Position numbers and translations under genes: made by a program. This document shows positions 34,431 through 45,000 of a stretch of 64,000 nt of DNA, in pieces. Within the stretch, counting starts at the first letter, position 1; each line of letters opens with the position of its first letter. The notes under the pieces were generated by a model. The model saw only the letters and a list, made by a program, of their open reading frames with translations. It ran no database searches and was not told the DNA's origin. The stretch lies in contig JALIGW010000001.1 of the NCBI GenBank assembly GCA_023053685.1, positions 227,472,934-227,536,933 on the forward strand, read 5' to 3'. The DNA is from Diadophis punctatus similis. Lineage: Eukaryota > Chordata > Lepidosauria > Squamata > Dipsadidae.

Positions 34431-34900
34431 ACCGGATTAAGCCAAATTGATGTACTGTACTCCTGGCATCATCCGATAGCAGCTTGATTCGTTTCCTACT
34501 CTTCTACAACCGTGGTGTGTACGGTACAACACAGAGGCAGTAAGCGACGTAACCTTTCCCCCTTTTGGGCCGCGTTCTTTCCATCGCCAAACGCGTGTTG
34601 ATCTCGCTGAGCTATTTGGAGCTTTAGTTACACCCCGGTAGGTTCCTGTTTGGGTTAGCGACGTAATCCTTATAATCCCGAACGCCCTAGCGAGAGAATA
34701 ACGCTGGCGTGCAGCCCCGTCGTCTCCCCCACCCCCAGGTTCCGCGGGGTTTAACACGCACGGCTCGCTCTTGTCAGACTGCAGCGTGTGGGGGTCACGG
34801 GAGGGATATTGCAGAGACCTCTTGTGGTGGAAGGCTTGCGCGTTTCTTCTATTGGAGGAAAACGTTCAGACGTTCACAGGACACAACGCGAGGGAACACT
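34431..34900. promoter_or_regulatory. CpG-enriched stretch with duplicated AGCGACGTAA
   Basis: CpG frequency rises sharply here (for example CGCCAAACGCGTG, TCCCGAACGCC, TTCCGCGGGG), about 1.2-1.6 kb left of the PHRF1 promoter. The decamer AGCGACGTAA occurs at 34543-34552 and 34657-34666, 114 bp apart, both on the plus strand; GACGTAA is an ATF/CREB-like core. It may be a second promoter (upstream antisense transcript or alternative PHRF1 start) or a GC-rich repeat. I cannot decide. Confidence 0.4.
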
Positions 34901-35990
34901 TAAACTAAGAGAAGGTCCAGTGGCATCTTACTTGGCAACTTTATTTGACTCAGTGCTACTAATTAGCTAGTAATGTTAATTAAGGAAGACTAACGTTTGT
35001 GTTTTAACGTTTAGCGGAATAATTAATCTCTCACTTTAACTGCTTTAAAGAATCCCAAGAAACTCCATACTCTTGTCCTGAACTCAGTGCGTTTGGGCTG
35101 ATTTAAGTCTTCCTCTTTCCAATTAATACACCTAGATAGGCACCTGTCTAAACCATCATTGCAGCTTGCTTGCTTTTTACTGAGTTTGTTGTGTGAACTC
35201 GACTATTAGTTTATTAATCATGCTTTGTAAGAACTGGGTTCACACAAGCCGATTTAAGAGCATACGGTAGTGGTATTTAAACCAACTAATTGTATTTTAT
35301 TCCACAAACCTTGGTTAAATTACGCACTATGCAAGAATATATAATAACTGGAATCTTAATACTCATTTGAAAATCGGCACGTTTTAACTTTCTATCGAAA
35401 TCATAGTAGGCTTTTATGTTATTTTCTTGTAACTTTTAAGAGAGATTTTCGACCTTTGCGTGAAAGATTGTGTTTATCTGTAGGCATCACATTCACTTAT
35501 TTCTTGAGTAAGTATGCACAAGACCGGGCTGTCCGAAGGATCGGAATGTGCGTTCGCTTTTGCAGCTGGACAAAAATAAAGCGCCCCGAATAACGTGCAG
35601 AGTCCATGGAAAGAAATCGCGCTTCGTTTTAGCGTACACTAAACACAGCCATCCATATCAGAAGCTAAAGGTGATGCCTCCAGTTAAAAAGATCGCTGAA
35701 GACCTGCTTAGCAGCAGCTGCCAGTTACAGTAAAATGTTAATAAACCAAGGAAGATTGAGAATAAAGCAATTTGGCAAACGCCACGGCAGCAATCCTATG
35801 GGTGCCCTATGGTCAATTTCACGCCGAGATCGTATCCTGAGCCATCTGCGGCGGGAGCAGATTCGAAAGTGCAGCTTTAACGCGAATCTTTCTTAGGTAT
35901 TGGTGCAGCTGGAACAACGATCCATGCTTTATCACGATCCACTCCTCCCCCGAAACAAATGGAAGAGTCCTGTATTTTCCCTTCCTCGCA
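34901..35990. other. Upstream of PHRF1, no exon assigned
   Basis: Scattered CpGs toward the right end; no recognised repeat. The 61-codon frame at 35548-35733 has no known family. Confidence 0.4.
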
Positions 35991-36011
35991 TCTGGCGGAT
36001 TAAGTAATGTT

Positions 36012-36041
36012 ACCCGGAAGAGATTCCATCCTCTTCCGGGT
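36012..36041 (+). promoter_or_regulatory. PHRF1 promoter: perfect inverted pair of ETS sites
   Basis: ACCCGGAAGAG (36012-36022) and its exact reverse complement CTCTTCCGGGT (36031-36041) flank ATTCCATC. Each arm holds an ETS/GABPA core CCGGAAG. Another ETS-like CTTCCGG is at about 36103-36109 inside exon 1. There is no TATA box. This is typical of CpG-island housekeeping promoters, consistent with the broad expression known for PHRF1. Confidence 0.75.
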
Positions 36042-36049
36042 CAGCACAG

Positions 36050-36206
36050 CAATTGGAGCCGTTTTTGGCCTTCGCGGAGGCCCAGCTCCGCGTCGCTTCG
36101 GTTCCTTCCGGGATCTTCGTTTACAGACGGTAGTAAGGGTAACGGCCGCCCTTGCGCACCCTCCGTCCCCTTTTCGAGATTCTCCCGCGGGGTCGCCTCC
36201 TGGCAG
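36050..36206 (+). other. PHRF1: PHRF1 exon 1 (noncoding 5' UTR)
   Basis: The exon ends CCTGGCAG|GTGAGTGG, a near-perfect donor at 36207, inside a CpG island just after the ETS palindrome. The left edge is approximate because the start site is inferred. The coding start lies in exon 2, 2.9 kb downstream, so this exon is untranslated. Confidence 0.75.
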
Positions 36207-37009
36207 GTGAGTGGAAGTCAGCCGTCCGGGTAGTGCTGCATTAGTGCCCCCCCTCCCCCGGATGCGACCCTCCAGCTGCCCGGGAGGGGAAGCAGCCAGG
36301 CGGCCCTAAGTTAAAGGCGCGGGCAGGTCCCTACAGAGGCGCTTTTGATCTACAACCGGCGACGGGCTTAGAGCCTCGCGATGTTGCAATCTGCGACTGC
36401 TGGCCCAGGAAGAGCTAGGGGTTTTTGAGGGGGAGGTTTTTGAATCTGCGAGTATATCCCTTTCCGTGTCGTTGTGTTGTATTGCCACTCGTGTTTCTGA
36501 GCCCGGTGTGGTCTGGAACTTGGGCGACCGGCCCCTCTTTCTCTCCGCCTTTCCCTCTTGGGCAATGTTTTCGTCTCGTACTTAATGACGTGGCCGCAAC
36601 GTTTATGCTCTGCGTGGTTTTCGCCTGGGTGTATTGGCCACTCATGCCACGAAACTCTACTAAGACCGAGCTGAAACTATGGAGCGAATTGTTTGCTCCT
36701 TAGTCAAGTATGTAAAACGTACGCACTTATTATTTATCTTAGATACGCTCCAAGGCCGCTTACAAAAATGGTAGGGGGAAAAAGAAGAAGAAGCGGCAGG
36801 GATACAAGAGTCACAGCCGCAGTTAAGAAAAATGCCTTGGAAAATACCAAATGTCTCAGTTTGGGGCAGGAAAAGATGTTAAGTAGGAAGGGCAGTGTGA
36901 CTGGGAAGGTCTTGAAGCTTCTATTCCTGGAAAATGTCTTTAAGCTTCGCTTGGCAAGGACAATTGCTTGAGGGTTTCTGAGGATGGTTGGAGAGCCTAG
37001 GGCCTAGGC

Positions 37010-37332
37010 CAGCGTGGCTCTGGAGCCTCATGTGGCTCTTTCATCCCCCTGTTGCGGCTCCCTGTCGCTCAAAATATGTGTCACAACCGCCAATGTGCAA
37101 CACCCGCCGACACGCAATTTATTGAGTTTTTTACCCCTGTAGGCCAACCATGGATAAATCCAAGAAAAGAAAAGTTTCAGAAGAAAACAGAACGGTTAAT
37201 TCAACAACATATGCTAGTTTTGTGGCCGATCAGGAAATAGACATGGGAAGGATTTTGTGGCTCGGGGTGTTTTCTTTTTTGTGGTAAACTGGTCCAAATG
37301 GCTCTTTGAGTTTTTAAGATTGCCGACACCTG
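37010..37332. mobile_element. Internally deleted hAT element with transposase start
   Basis: The exact 8-bp duplication GCCTAGGC (37002-37009 and 37333-37340) brackets ends CAGCGTGGCTCTGGAGCC and GCCGACACCTG. Inside, an ATG at 37150 opens MDKSKKRKVSEENRTVNS, which resembles the N terminus of hAT transposases and their domesticated relatives. The frame stops at about 37287 after the deletion junction. It sits in PHRF1 intron 1 and is non-autonomous. Confidence 0.8.
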
Positions 37333-37978
37333 GCCTAGGCAAACCCATGTGGGAAAGAGATGTCCCTTGAATGGTCATTCAGGGCTTTAATGATCAGCAC
37401 CAACACAGAGAATAGAGGAAATGTTTCTGCTCCATATACCAAACAGATTCAGTATAATTACATATAATTTTGGACTGAGATTCTTTAATAAAGATTTCAA
37501 TATGAAGATTGATTTGTGTTTGAGTAGGTCAGGACAAAACCAGAAATGACTAAGGCTTCCAACAATGTAGCAGGAAGGGAGTATGTTAGTGGAAGATGTT
37601 AAAATATTATTTAATCAGCAAGGACGCATCATTTTTAAAATAATATTGCATAGTCTAAATACAGAAACAAAATCCTAATGTATATAATTATCTGAAAGTA
37701 TATTATGAGTAGATTCATTCATGTGTGTACACACGTATAATCCCCATTATGTTCAATAGGACTTCCAGATAAGAGAACACCAACAGATAAGCAACAAATA
37801 TCCCCTGATTAATATGGGTTTAGATGAATTGATTGCGGTATGCTGTTTCTTAGCATACACTTTATTAATTTTTAACTGCCTTGCACATACTGTATACAAA
37901 AAATTTAGCCACCTGAAGTTTTCATGTACAATCCTTCCAGCATTCTAGTGTATTAGTATTAGTATTGTATTTGCAGGC

Positions 37979-38002
37979 ATATATATATATATATATATAT
38001 AT
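37979..38002. repeat. (TA)n microsatellite
   Basis: About twelve AT units in PHRF1 intron 1. Confidence 0.93.
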
Positions 38003-38690
38003 CCTTTTGTTCAATGAAGTTGGTAAAGTCATGCAAAACCTGCATTTACAAGGAAATCCTGAAATAGTGTTGTGTATTAGAACCGAGGAAGGTTCAGTTT
38101 TTAATTTTCATTCAACATATTTTTGAAAATTTGGCTATTATAACCTGGCAATGTAACTGTAGAACTGAAACAGAAAATCTTATTGTTGGGTTCATTTGCC
38201 TCTTCGCTATATTTTGAACTAGAATCCATAAAATTGTTAACATAACCTTGATTATTTCTGTTTATTAATGACACTTATATAATCTTAGACAGTTATGCAT
38301 ATCCATAGGATACAGAGAGGACTAGAAGAACTATGCCTGATGTATATAATCGTAATGCTTGATGTATGTTCTTTGTTGCTTTTGAATGGATTCTTTTTCA
38401 ATAGAAAATAATGTGTCTGGGCCATGGGCCTCAAATATGTGAAGGGACCCAAATCCTGGCTGTATGAGTATTGTTGGCTGAAATACTTCGGCAGCAGCTG
38501 TGCATTTTAATTTTTGTATTTATAGCTATAATTGCTGTTAAATAGATTAGAAATGAGAAATATTGTGTATAACATTTGCTAGATTTATATTCTGCCTTTC
38601 ATTTAAGGTAGCAGGCATATTATTCATTCTCTGTATTTTTCTTCACAATTGTCCAAAGGCACCAAATGAGCTTCTGAGGATGGACTAAAG

Positions 38691-38917
38691 CAGCGGTCCC
38701 CAATCTTTGTGGCTTGGTGCCCGGCTGGAGGGGGGAGAGAGGGGAACCAGTCCGTGCAGGTAGTGGGCCGGTGTGCGCATGTGAGAATGCAATGCCGATC
38801 CACTACTTGTGCAAGTCAAGCTGCACGCACATGCACCGGACCCACCACTCACTTAGGCCAGTTCTGAATAGGCCACGGCCCAGTAGTAGGCCATGGCCCA
38901 GAGATTGGGGACCCCTG
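38691..38917. mobile_element. hAT MITE, 227 bp, in PHRF1 intron 1
   Basis: Inverted ends CAGCGGTCCCCAATCT and AGATTGGGGACCCCTG. Flanks GACTAAAG (38683-38690) and GACTAGAA (38918-38925) match at six of eight bases. Confidence 0.8.
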
Positions 38918-38973
38918 GACTAGAATATGGGTCTCCCTGATTTCAGTTCACCACTCTAATCATTGCTCTACAG

Positions 38974-39022
38974 CAGGGGTGTCAAACTCGATTTCATTGA
39001 GGGCCACATTAGGGTTGTGGTG
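38974..39022. mobile_element. One-ended hAT fragment beside PHRF1 exon 2
   Basis: CAGGGGTGTCAAACTCGATT is the left terminus of the same family as 59305 and 60503, continuing GAGGGCCACATTAGGG. No matching right terminus is present; sequence passes into the polypyrimidine region and the exon 2 acceptor about 40 bp further on. Confidence 0.7.
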
Positions 39023-39061
39023 TGTTTTTTAAAACAATTTCATTCTGCTTTATGCTTGTAG

Positions 39062-42000
39062 GAAGCCAGTTCCAAATGCCCCGCAATGGATGAAGACAGC
39101 CAGGATGAACTCATAAACAAGAATGCTGCAGTAGGCAAAGTTAAAAGAACAAATGCGCTGCTCTTTAGTGATGCAGGTAAATGAAATTACTCAGTGTGCA
39201 TTCCAACTTTCTGGTCTTTAATCAACTAGTATTTATAATAAAATATCTCCTAGTGATTTTGATAATTTCTTGGCTCCATAGTTGTAAACATTCAAACATA
39301 GACATGGTTTTAACTCCTATTCAGTTTAATGCTTGGCTGGCATTAAGGAGCAAAGAATTCCTACAGGAAAACAAAAATCCCGAGAATTCTTTTGCTTTCT
39401 TTTCACATTAGGATGAGGAGCCTGATGCTCTTGCTTCAGTTTTCAAAGCCCTTTGTTAAGTGATCAATTCAGATCTATGGAGAGAGCAAACTCTCTCTTT
39501 TCTGGTATCCTGCTAGGTGAGAGAAAGTTGTAGTTCTGCTCAGGCTTAACTGGTTCCACCCGCCCATATCTTTGAACTTGCCTGTGGAGATCATTTAGTT
39601 CCCAGAGATTGCCCACAAAGGAATGCAGCATTAAAAAAAAAGACTTCTTATCCATTCCTTTATATCAGACTGACCTTTTCTGGGACCCTGGAAAGTTTTT
39701 TTATATGGGGTCTTATAAATGTTTAAGAGGTCAAGGAGCAATTTACAGTATGAAGTTCATACTGTAGGACTCCTGCCTATTCTTTTACTCTAGGCCTTAA
39801 TAGCTTTATGGGTTAAGTCTCTAAGGTATTGACATAAATGCATTCTTGGTCAAACCGGAGCCTGAGGAATTTAGTGTGGCTCCTTTGCGTTGGCTCAAAA
39901 GTAGACATTACACATTTCTGCATTGATCTAATAATATCTTGGAAATTTATCAAAAATGGTCTGTGTTACACTTAGTTCAATTATAACCTGTTTCAGCTCA
40001 AAATCTCTGAATGAATGCATGAAATCAGTATGGACCGTAATTTTGTAGCTTATGTGACCCCTTGGATCAGAAAAATATCTCCGTTGAAATTTCTGAATCA
40101 TTTAGGGTCAACGTTTTTAACTTCTAAAGAAATAATTTTTTAAAAAACCTTGTATTGGTAGGTGGTGGTTGCAAAGTTTATGTGGCAGGTGATCAGATTG
40201 CTAATGATTAACATATCAAGCATCCTGGCTTCTTTCCCTTCCCAGAAAGTGAGCTGTCCGTTTGAGTGTCCAGAAGCTGAATCTTTAAAATTGAGAAATT
40301 AAATTTGATGGTTAGCTGCTATGGATAGTAATGATCCCACTCCCGAAAAAAACATTATTCACAGAAACAGAAATATAAGGTTCTCTGTAAGAAGAAACGA
40401 GTACGTCAACTGACAAAATGGGACAGACCGATTCACTCAGTCTTAAAAATGTTCTGCTTCCTTGTTTCTATCCAGGTCCATGACTAGAATGCATAATCTA
40501 ATAACATGTGAGACATGGGATGCTCACTCTTGTGTGCAGTTCCAGACCACAGCCAGAAATGATGACATACATCCAATAATCTCTAGCACTCGCCTAACTT
40601 GGCATCCAATCTCCAAACCATCTTAAAAGTGGTAAAATTACTGGAAGGGACTTCATCTTCCCACAAGTGCTGAAAGAAAACCCTAATTGGTGGGCACCTG
40701 TTTTAACCCCCTCTATTCACTAACATCAAGATCTCTCTGCAGATCTCCAAAGAATGGACAGATACTTTTATTTTTGCCCATTCAGTCATGTCTAATTTTC
40801 AGAGACTGCCTCGATAAGTCCCTGCAGTTCTTGGCATGATTTTCAGAAGTGGTTTGCCATTGCTTCCTTCCGAGGGCTTAAAGTGAGAGGCCCAGGGTCA
40901 CCCAGTTGGCTTTGTGCCGAAGGCATGTCTAGAACTCACAGTCCTTCCTTTTCTAGCCTCGTGCCTTAACCATTACACCAAACTGGCTCTTAATTAATTA
41001 TAACATCTTACAAAAAGGACAACAAAGCCAATCTAATCACCATCCTGTCCGCTTATCTAAAATTACCAAATTATATTCTAAAGTTCTTTTTTATAAGCTT
41101 GCTGATTTACTGATCGAAAAAAGAATCTTAGCAATGCAGCAAGTCAATTTTAGATAAAGTTTTTCTATTGCGGTTCAGTGTGTTGCTCTGCAAAGTGTAT
41201 TAACCTTCCTGGAGGTTCTTTCTATGTTACTTTCATTGATCTGAAAGAGGCATTTTTTTTCATTCTTTACATTCATTCATGTGAGAGGTTATGGCAAAAA
41301 GTAGCAGCATAATCTCCATTGACCAGTGGCTCCTACAAACCAATTATGATCTTGCATGAATGGACTACAATGCAGGTCCAATACTCAAAAGGAGAACTGA
41401 CCGACCCTATTCCAACTTCTAAGGGAGTAAATGGGGATGTGTCCTTGCCCCTCTATTATTTAATTTATGCATTATCAATTTTTTTCAAGCCCTTACTAAG
41501 ACCAAATTTCACCCTTCTGCTCTGACCAGTAAACCAATCTCCATTCTGCTATATGCCTATGCTGCTGCAGCCTTGTCTGTTTCCCAAGTAAAGCTGCAAC
41601 ATAGCTTTTGGGCCCTAGCATCCTACTGCCAATCTGAAATACTAGAAATCAACCATGTGAAAATTAAGGTCCTTGTATTCACCAAACTACCTGGAGGATC
41701 AATAATGATCAAACTGAGGAGATCAAAGCTTTCAAATATCTTGCCATCTATTTCCAATCATTTTCCCAGGAAGCTTCTCTCTTCAAACCTTTCTTTGCCA
41801 TCCCAATCAGCACTAATGCAATCCTTAGATATTCAATCCACAAGGGTAACAACTATGTGCCCGCAGCAATTAAACTTTTTGAACCCAGAGTGCTAAGTGT
41901 TTTGTTATATGGCACACAATGTTGCATTTTCAAGGACATCGGTAGGCCCTTAGAAGCTGTACAATCTTAATTTCTGAGATCCTTACTCCAGATTCTTCAT

Positions 42001-45000
42001 TTGGTTGCTAACACCCTTCTCCAGGTAGAATTCAGTCAAAGCCTTATTTACTACTTTACAGTCTAGTTAATAATGTCCTTTCTCAATCTTCTTTACTATG
42101 GTTTTCAAAAGAAAGCAGCGATGGAAATAGCGGAGACTCTGATGACACAGGAAGTGGGGATGAAGGTGATACCGATGAAGATGGAGATGAAGAGAATGAA
42201 GAAAGTGAAGATGAAGATCTAGAAGGTGATTATAACAACTCTTTCAGTAATATTAATTAAAGAAGTTTTACATTCAATAAGTGAACTATTTTTAAAGCTA
42301 CTTAAGATGAGAGTAGTTGGTAACTTGCCTAATTTGCATCAAATCACTATAATAATTGAACTGTACAGAAGCACATTGCTCTTATAACTGTTTTGGTTAC
42401 TTGCTAGTCATTCATAATATTGCAGGCTGCCATCCAGGCATGGAATACACACACATGCATTCATGTGCGTGTGCGTGCACACACACACACACACACACTT
42501 AAATAGAGAAAAAGAGAGAGAGAGATGCTCTTTGTCACATACAATGTGAGTGTGATACCTTGGCCCTCATCTTTGTTATTGGCAATCAGGATTTGGGAGG
42601 AAATATAAATGTTACACCTGATTCAATTATACTTGATTTGTGCATTTCTTGCTAGTAAGTCTGGGTCACCAATGACAATGGAGATGCCTAATAAATATGT
42701 ATCCAGTATTACACAGATAGTTTTCAACTGTTGCATAAGCTGCCTTACTCTTTTCTACTCTCTCATGTTCCAAATAAAATAATTTTCCAGCCTTCCAGAA
42801 CAGGTTTGGGATATGTATGTATGAGACTATTGTTTTTTTTCTTCTTAAGATACTGAAGAGGAGGAGGCAGAAGATGACATGGAAATGACTTCTGAGCAAC
42901 CAGAATATTCTATTAAAACAAAGCCTCAACTTAATGGAGAAATTAATTCTTCTACCGATGAAGATGCTGAAAACTGCCCAATATGTCTCAATACATTCAG
43001 AGATCAGGCAGTTGGAACACCTGAGAATTGTGCCCATTATTTCTGCTTGGATTGTATAGTTGAATGGTCTAAAGTAAGAACTCATTTAATTGATAAAATT
43101 ATGCTAGAGTTGATGCTATTTTGTGAGCATTGTAACTGTTTCATAATGTGTCTTTTTACAGGTCATATTTGGTTGGTAGCAAATAATCATTAAAGATCCT
43201 CTAAAGTTCCCCCAGAAAGCTAATTTGTATATACGTGGACTTGGATTATTTTAATTATTATTCTTTTTCAATTCTTGTGGTTAATAATTGCTGTCTGCAC
43301 TTAAAATAGTTTAGTGTTCTCTGGTTAGAATTGAGAAATTTAAAGCCAGATGTTATAGCAATGAAACAAATGCTGACAAGGTACATAAAATTATTTCAGT
43401 TCAGACTTGTTAAGCTATGAAAATAGAAATATGTCAGGTTTTTAAGGCAGGTCCTCAGCTATACAGTCAGTAAGAACTTAATCAATTCAGTTTAACCAGT
43501 TGAACAACTATGAATGTTTAATTTATTTAAAAATGAAGATGCTTTTGAAATTGGTAAATTTCCTTCCTCCCCCTCCCCCCCGTTTTTTTTACAGAATGCC
43601 AACTCTTGTCCCGTGGATCGGATCATTTTTAAATCTATTTGTGTTCGTGTGCGCTTTGATGGAGAAATTTTGAAGAAGGTAAGTATTTTGTTTTCTTAAA
43701 AATAGCAAAAATCAGAGTATCTTTTGCAAAACATAAATAGTGTTTTCTGTATCTGTTTTCTCATTTCTAATCGACTCATAATTCACTGTGTGTGCTTTTT
43801 CTGGATTTAATCTTTCTGAAATAACACAGTTGATAGTATTCACCAGTTTATAATGATACACCTTTTTTTGAATACATAATTTTCTAGTTTTATGAACTGT
43901 TTTTCCCCATTTGCATGAGCTCCTTACATGAATACGTGCATGGTTTTTTTTGTGTGAACAGTGGATGTTATGCATGTTCCTTTTTAACATACTTTCATGG
44001 CCTTTCGGGAGAAAATTGTTCTAGTAAAGAACATTGTGGCTTGTACCGCAACAGAAATATTGATAAAGCATTATTAATCAGACAGTAAAGGAGATAATGA
44101 ATGCTAAATCACACTCCATAAAAGGTAATAGTGAAAGAGATTTGCACTTTCTATGAATTTACCAGATGAATTGCTATATATTGCTGTATTATTGCACTGA
44201 TAGCAAGTTAGTGTTGTTTCCAACGAGCCACAAACCTATGCCTTCTTGAGCATAATTCCTGTTAAGTAAAATGGGCTATGCTTCAGAATAAAGTTTAATG
44301 GGTATTTTCTGAGATTGAAAACATTCTGTTGGAATATATATAAAGTTCTTACAGTACTGTTTTTGAAGTTCTTTTGAAATATATATACAATAAATATCTT
44401 ACTGCTCCTTGTTTAATTTACTTTCATTGACCCATCCATGAAATAGAAACAAGCAACAAGTAAGAATATGCAGAAAGAACACTAAGTAACATTTGGAGAA
44501 ACTGATATTTAAATTGAAAATGCTTTAGGTTTAATTTTTTTTTATGTTATCCTTTGGGCACTCTTGAAAAAAAAATCCATATATAATGGAATGAAATTAA
44601 CTTTATAATGTGACACCTCTCCTTAAATCTGACATCATGATGAAAGAACACACAAAAAGCTCATGTTTCGACAGAATTAGCCAAAATGAGTTGTGGCTAC
44701 AGGAACTGTACTTGTTTTACTGTGCAAAATTTCCTTAAAATGTTTTCTTTAGATACCTGTTGAGAATGCAAAATCTCAGGAAGATGATCTGGAGGAAGAT
44801 CCCACCTTTTGTGAAGTGTGTGGTCGAAGTGACAGAGAAGATCGCTTGCTGCTTTGTGATGGATGTGATGCAGGGTAAAGAGTCCTTGCCTTCAAAAATC
44901 TTTCTTGATTGCAACATTTGTCAAATGCTTCTTGAGATTAGGATTCCACTTGAAGGTGTTAGTTTGCTTTTAATATAGACAATATCGCATTTTTGCTGAC

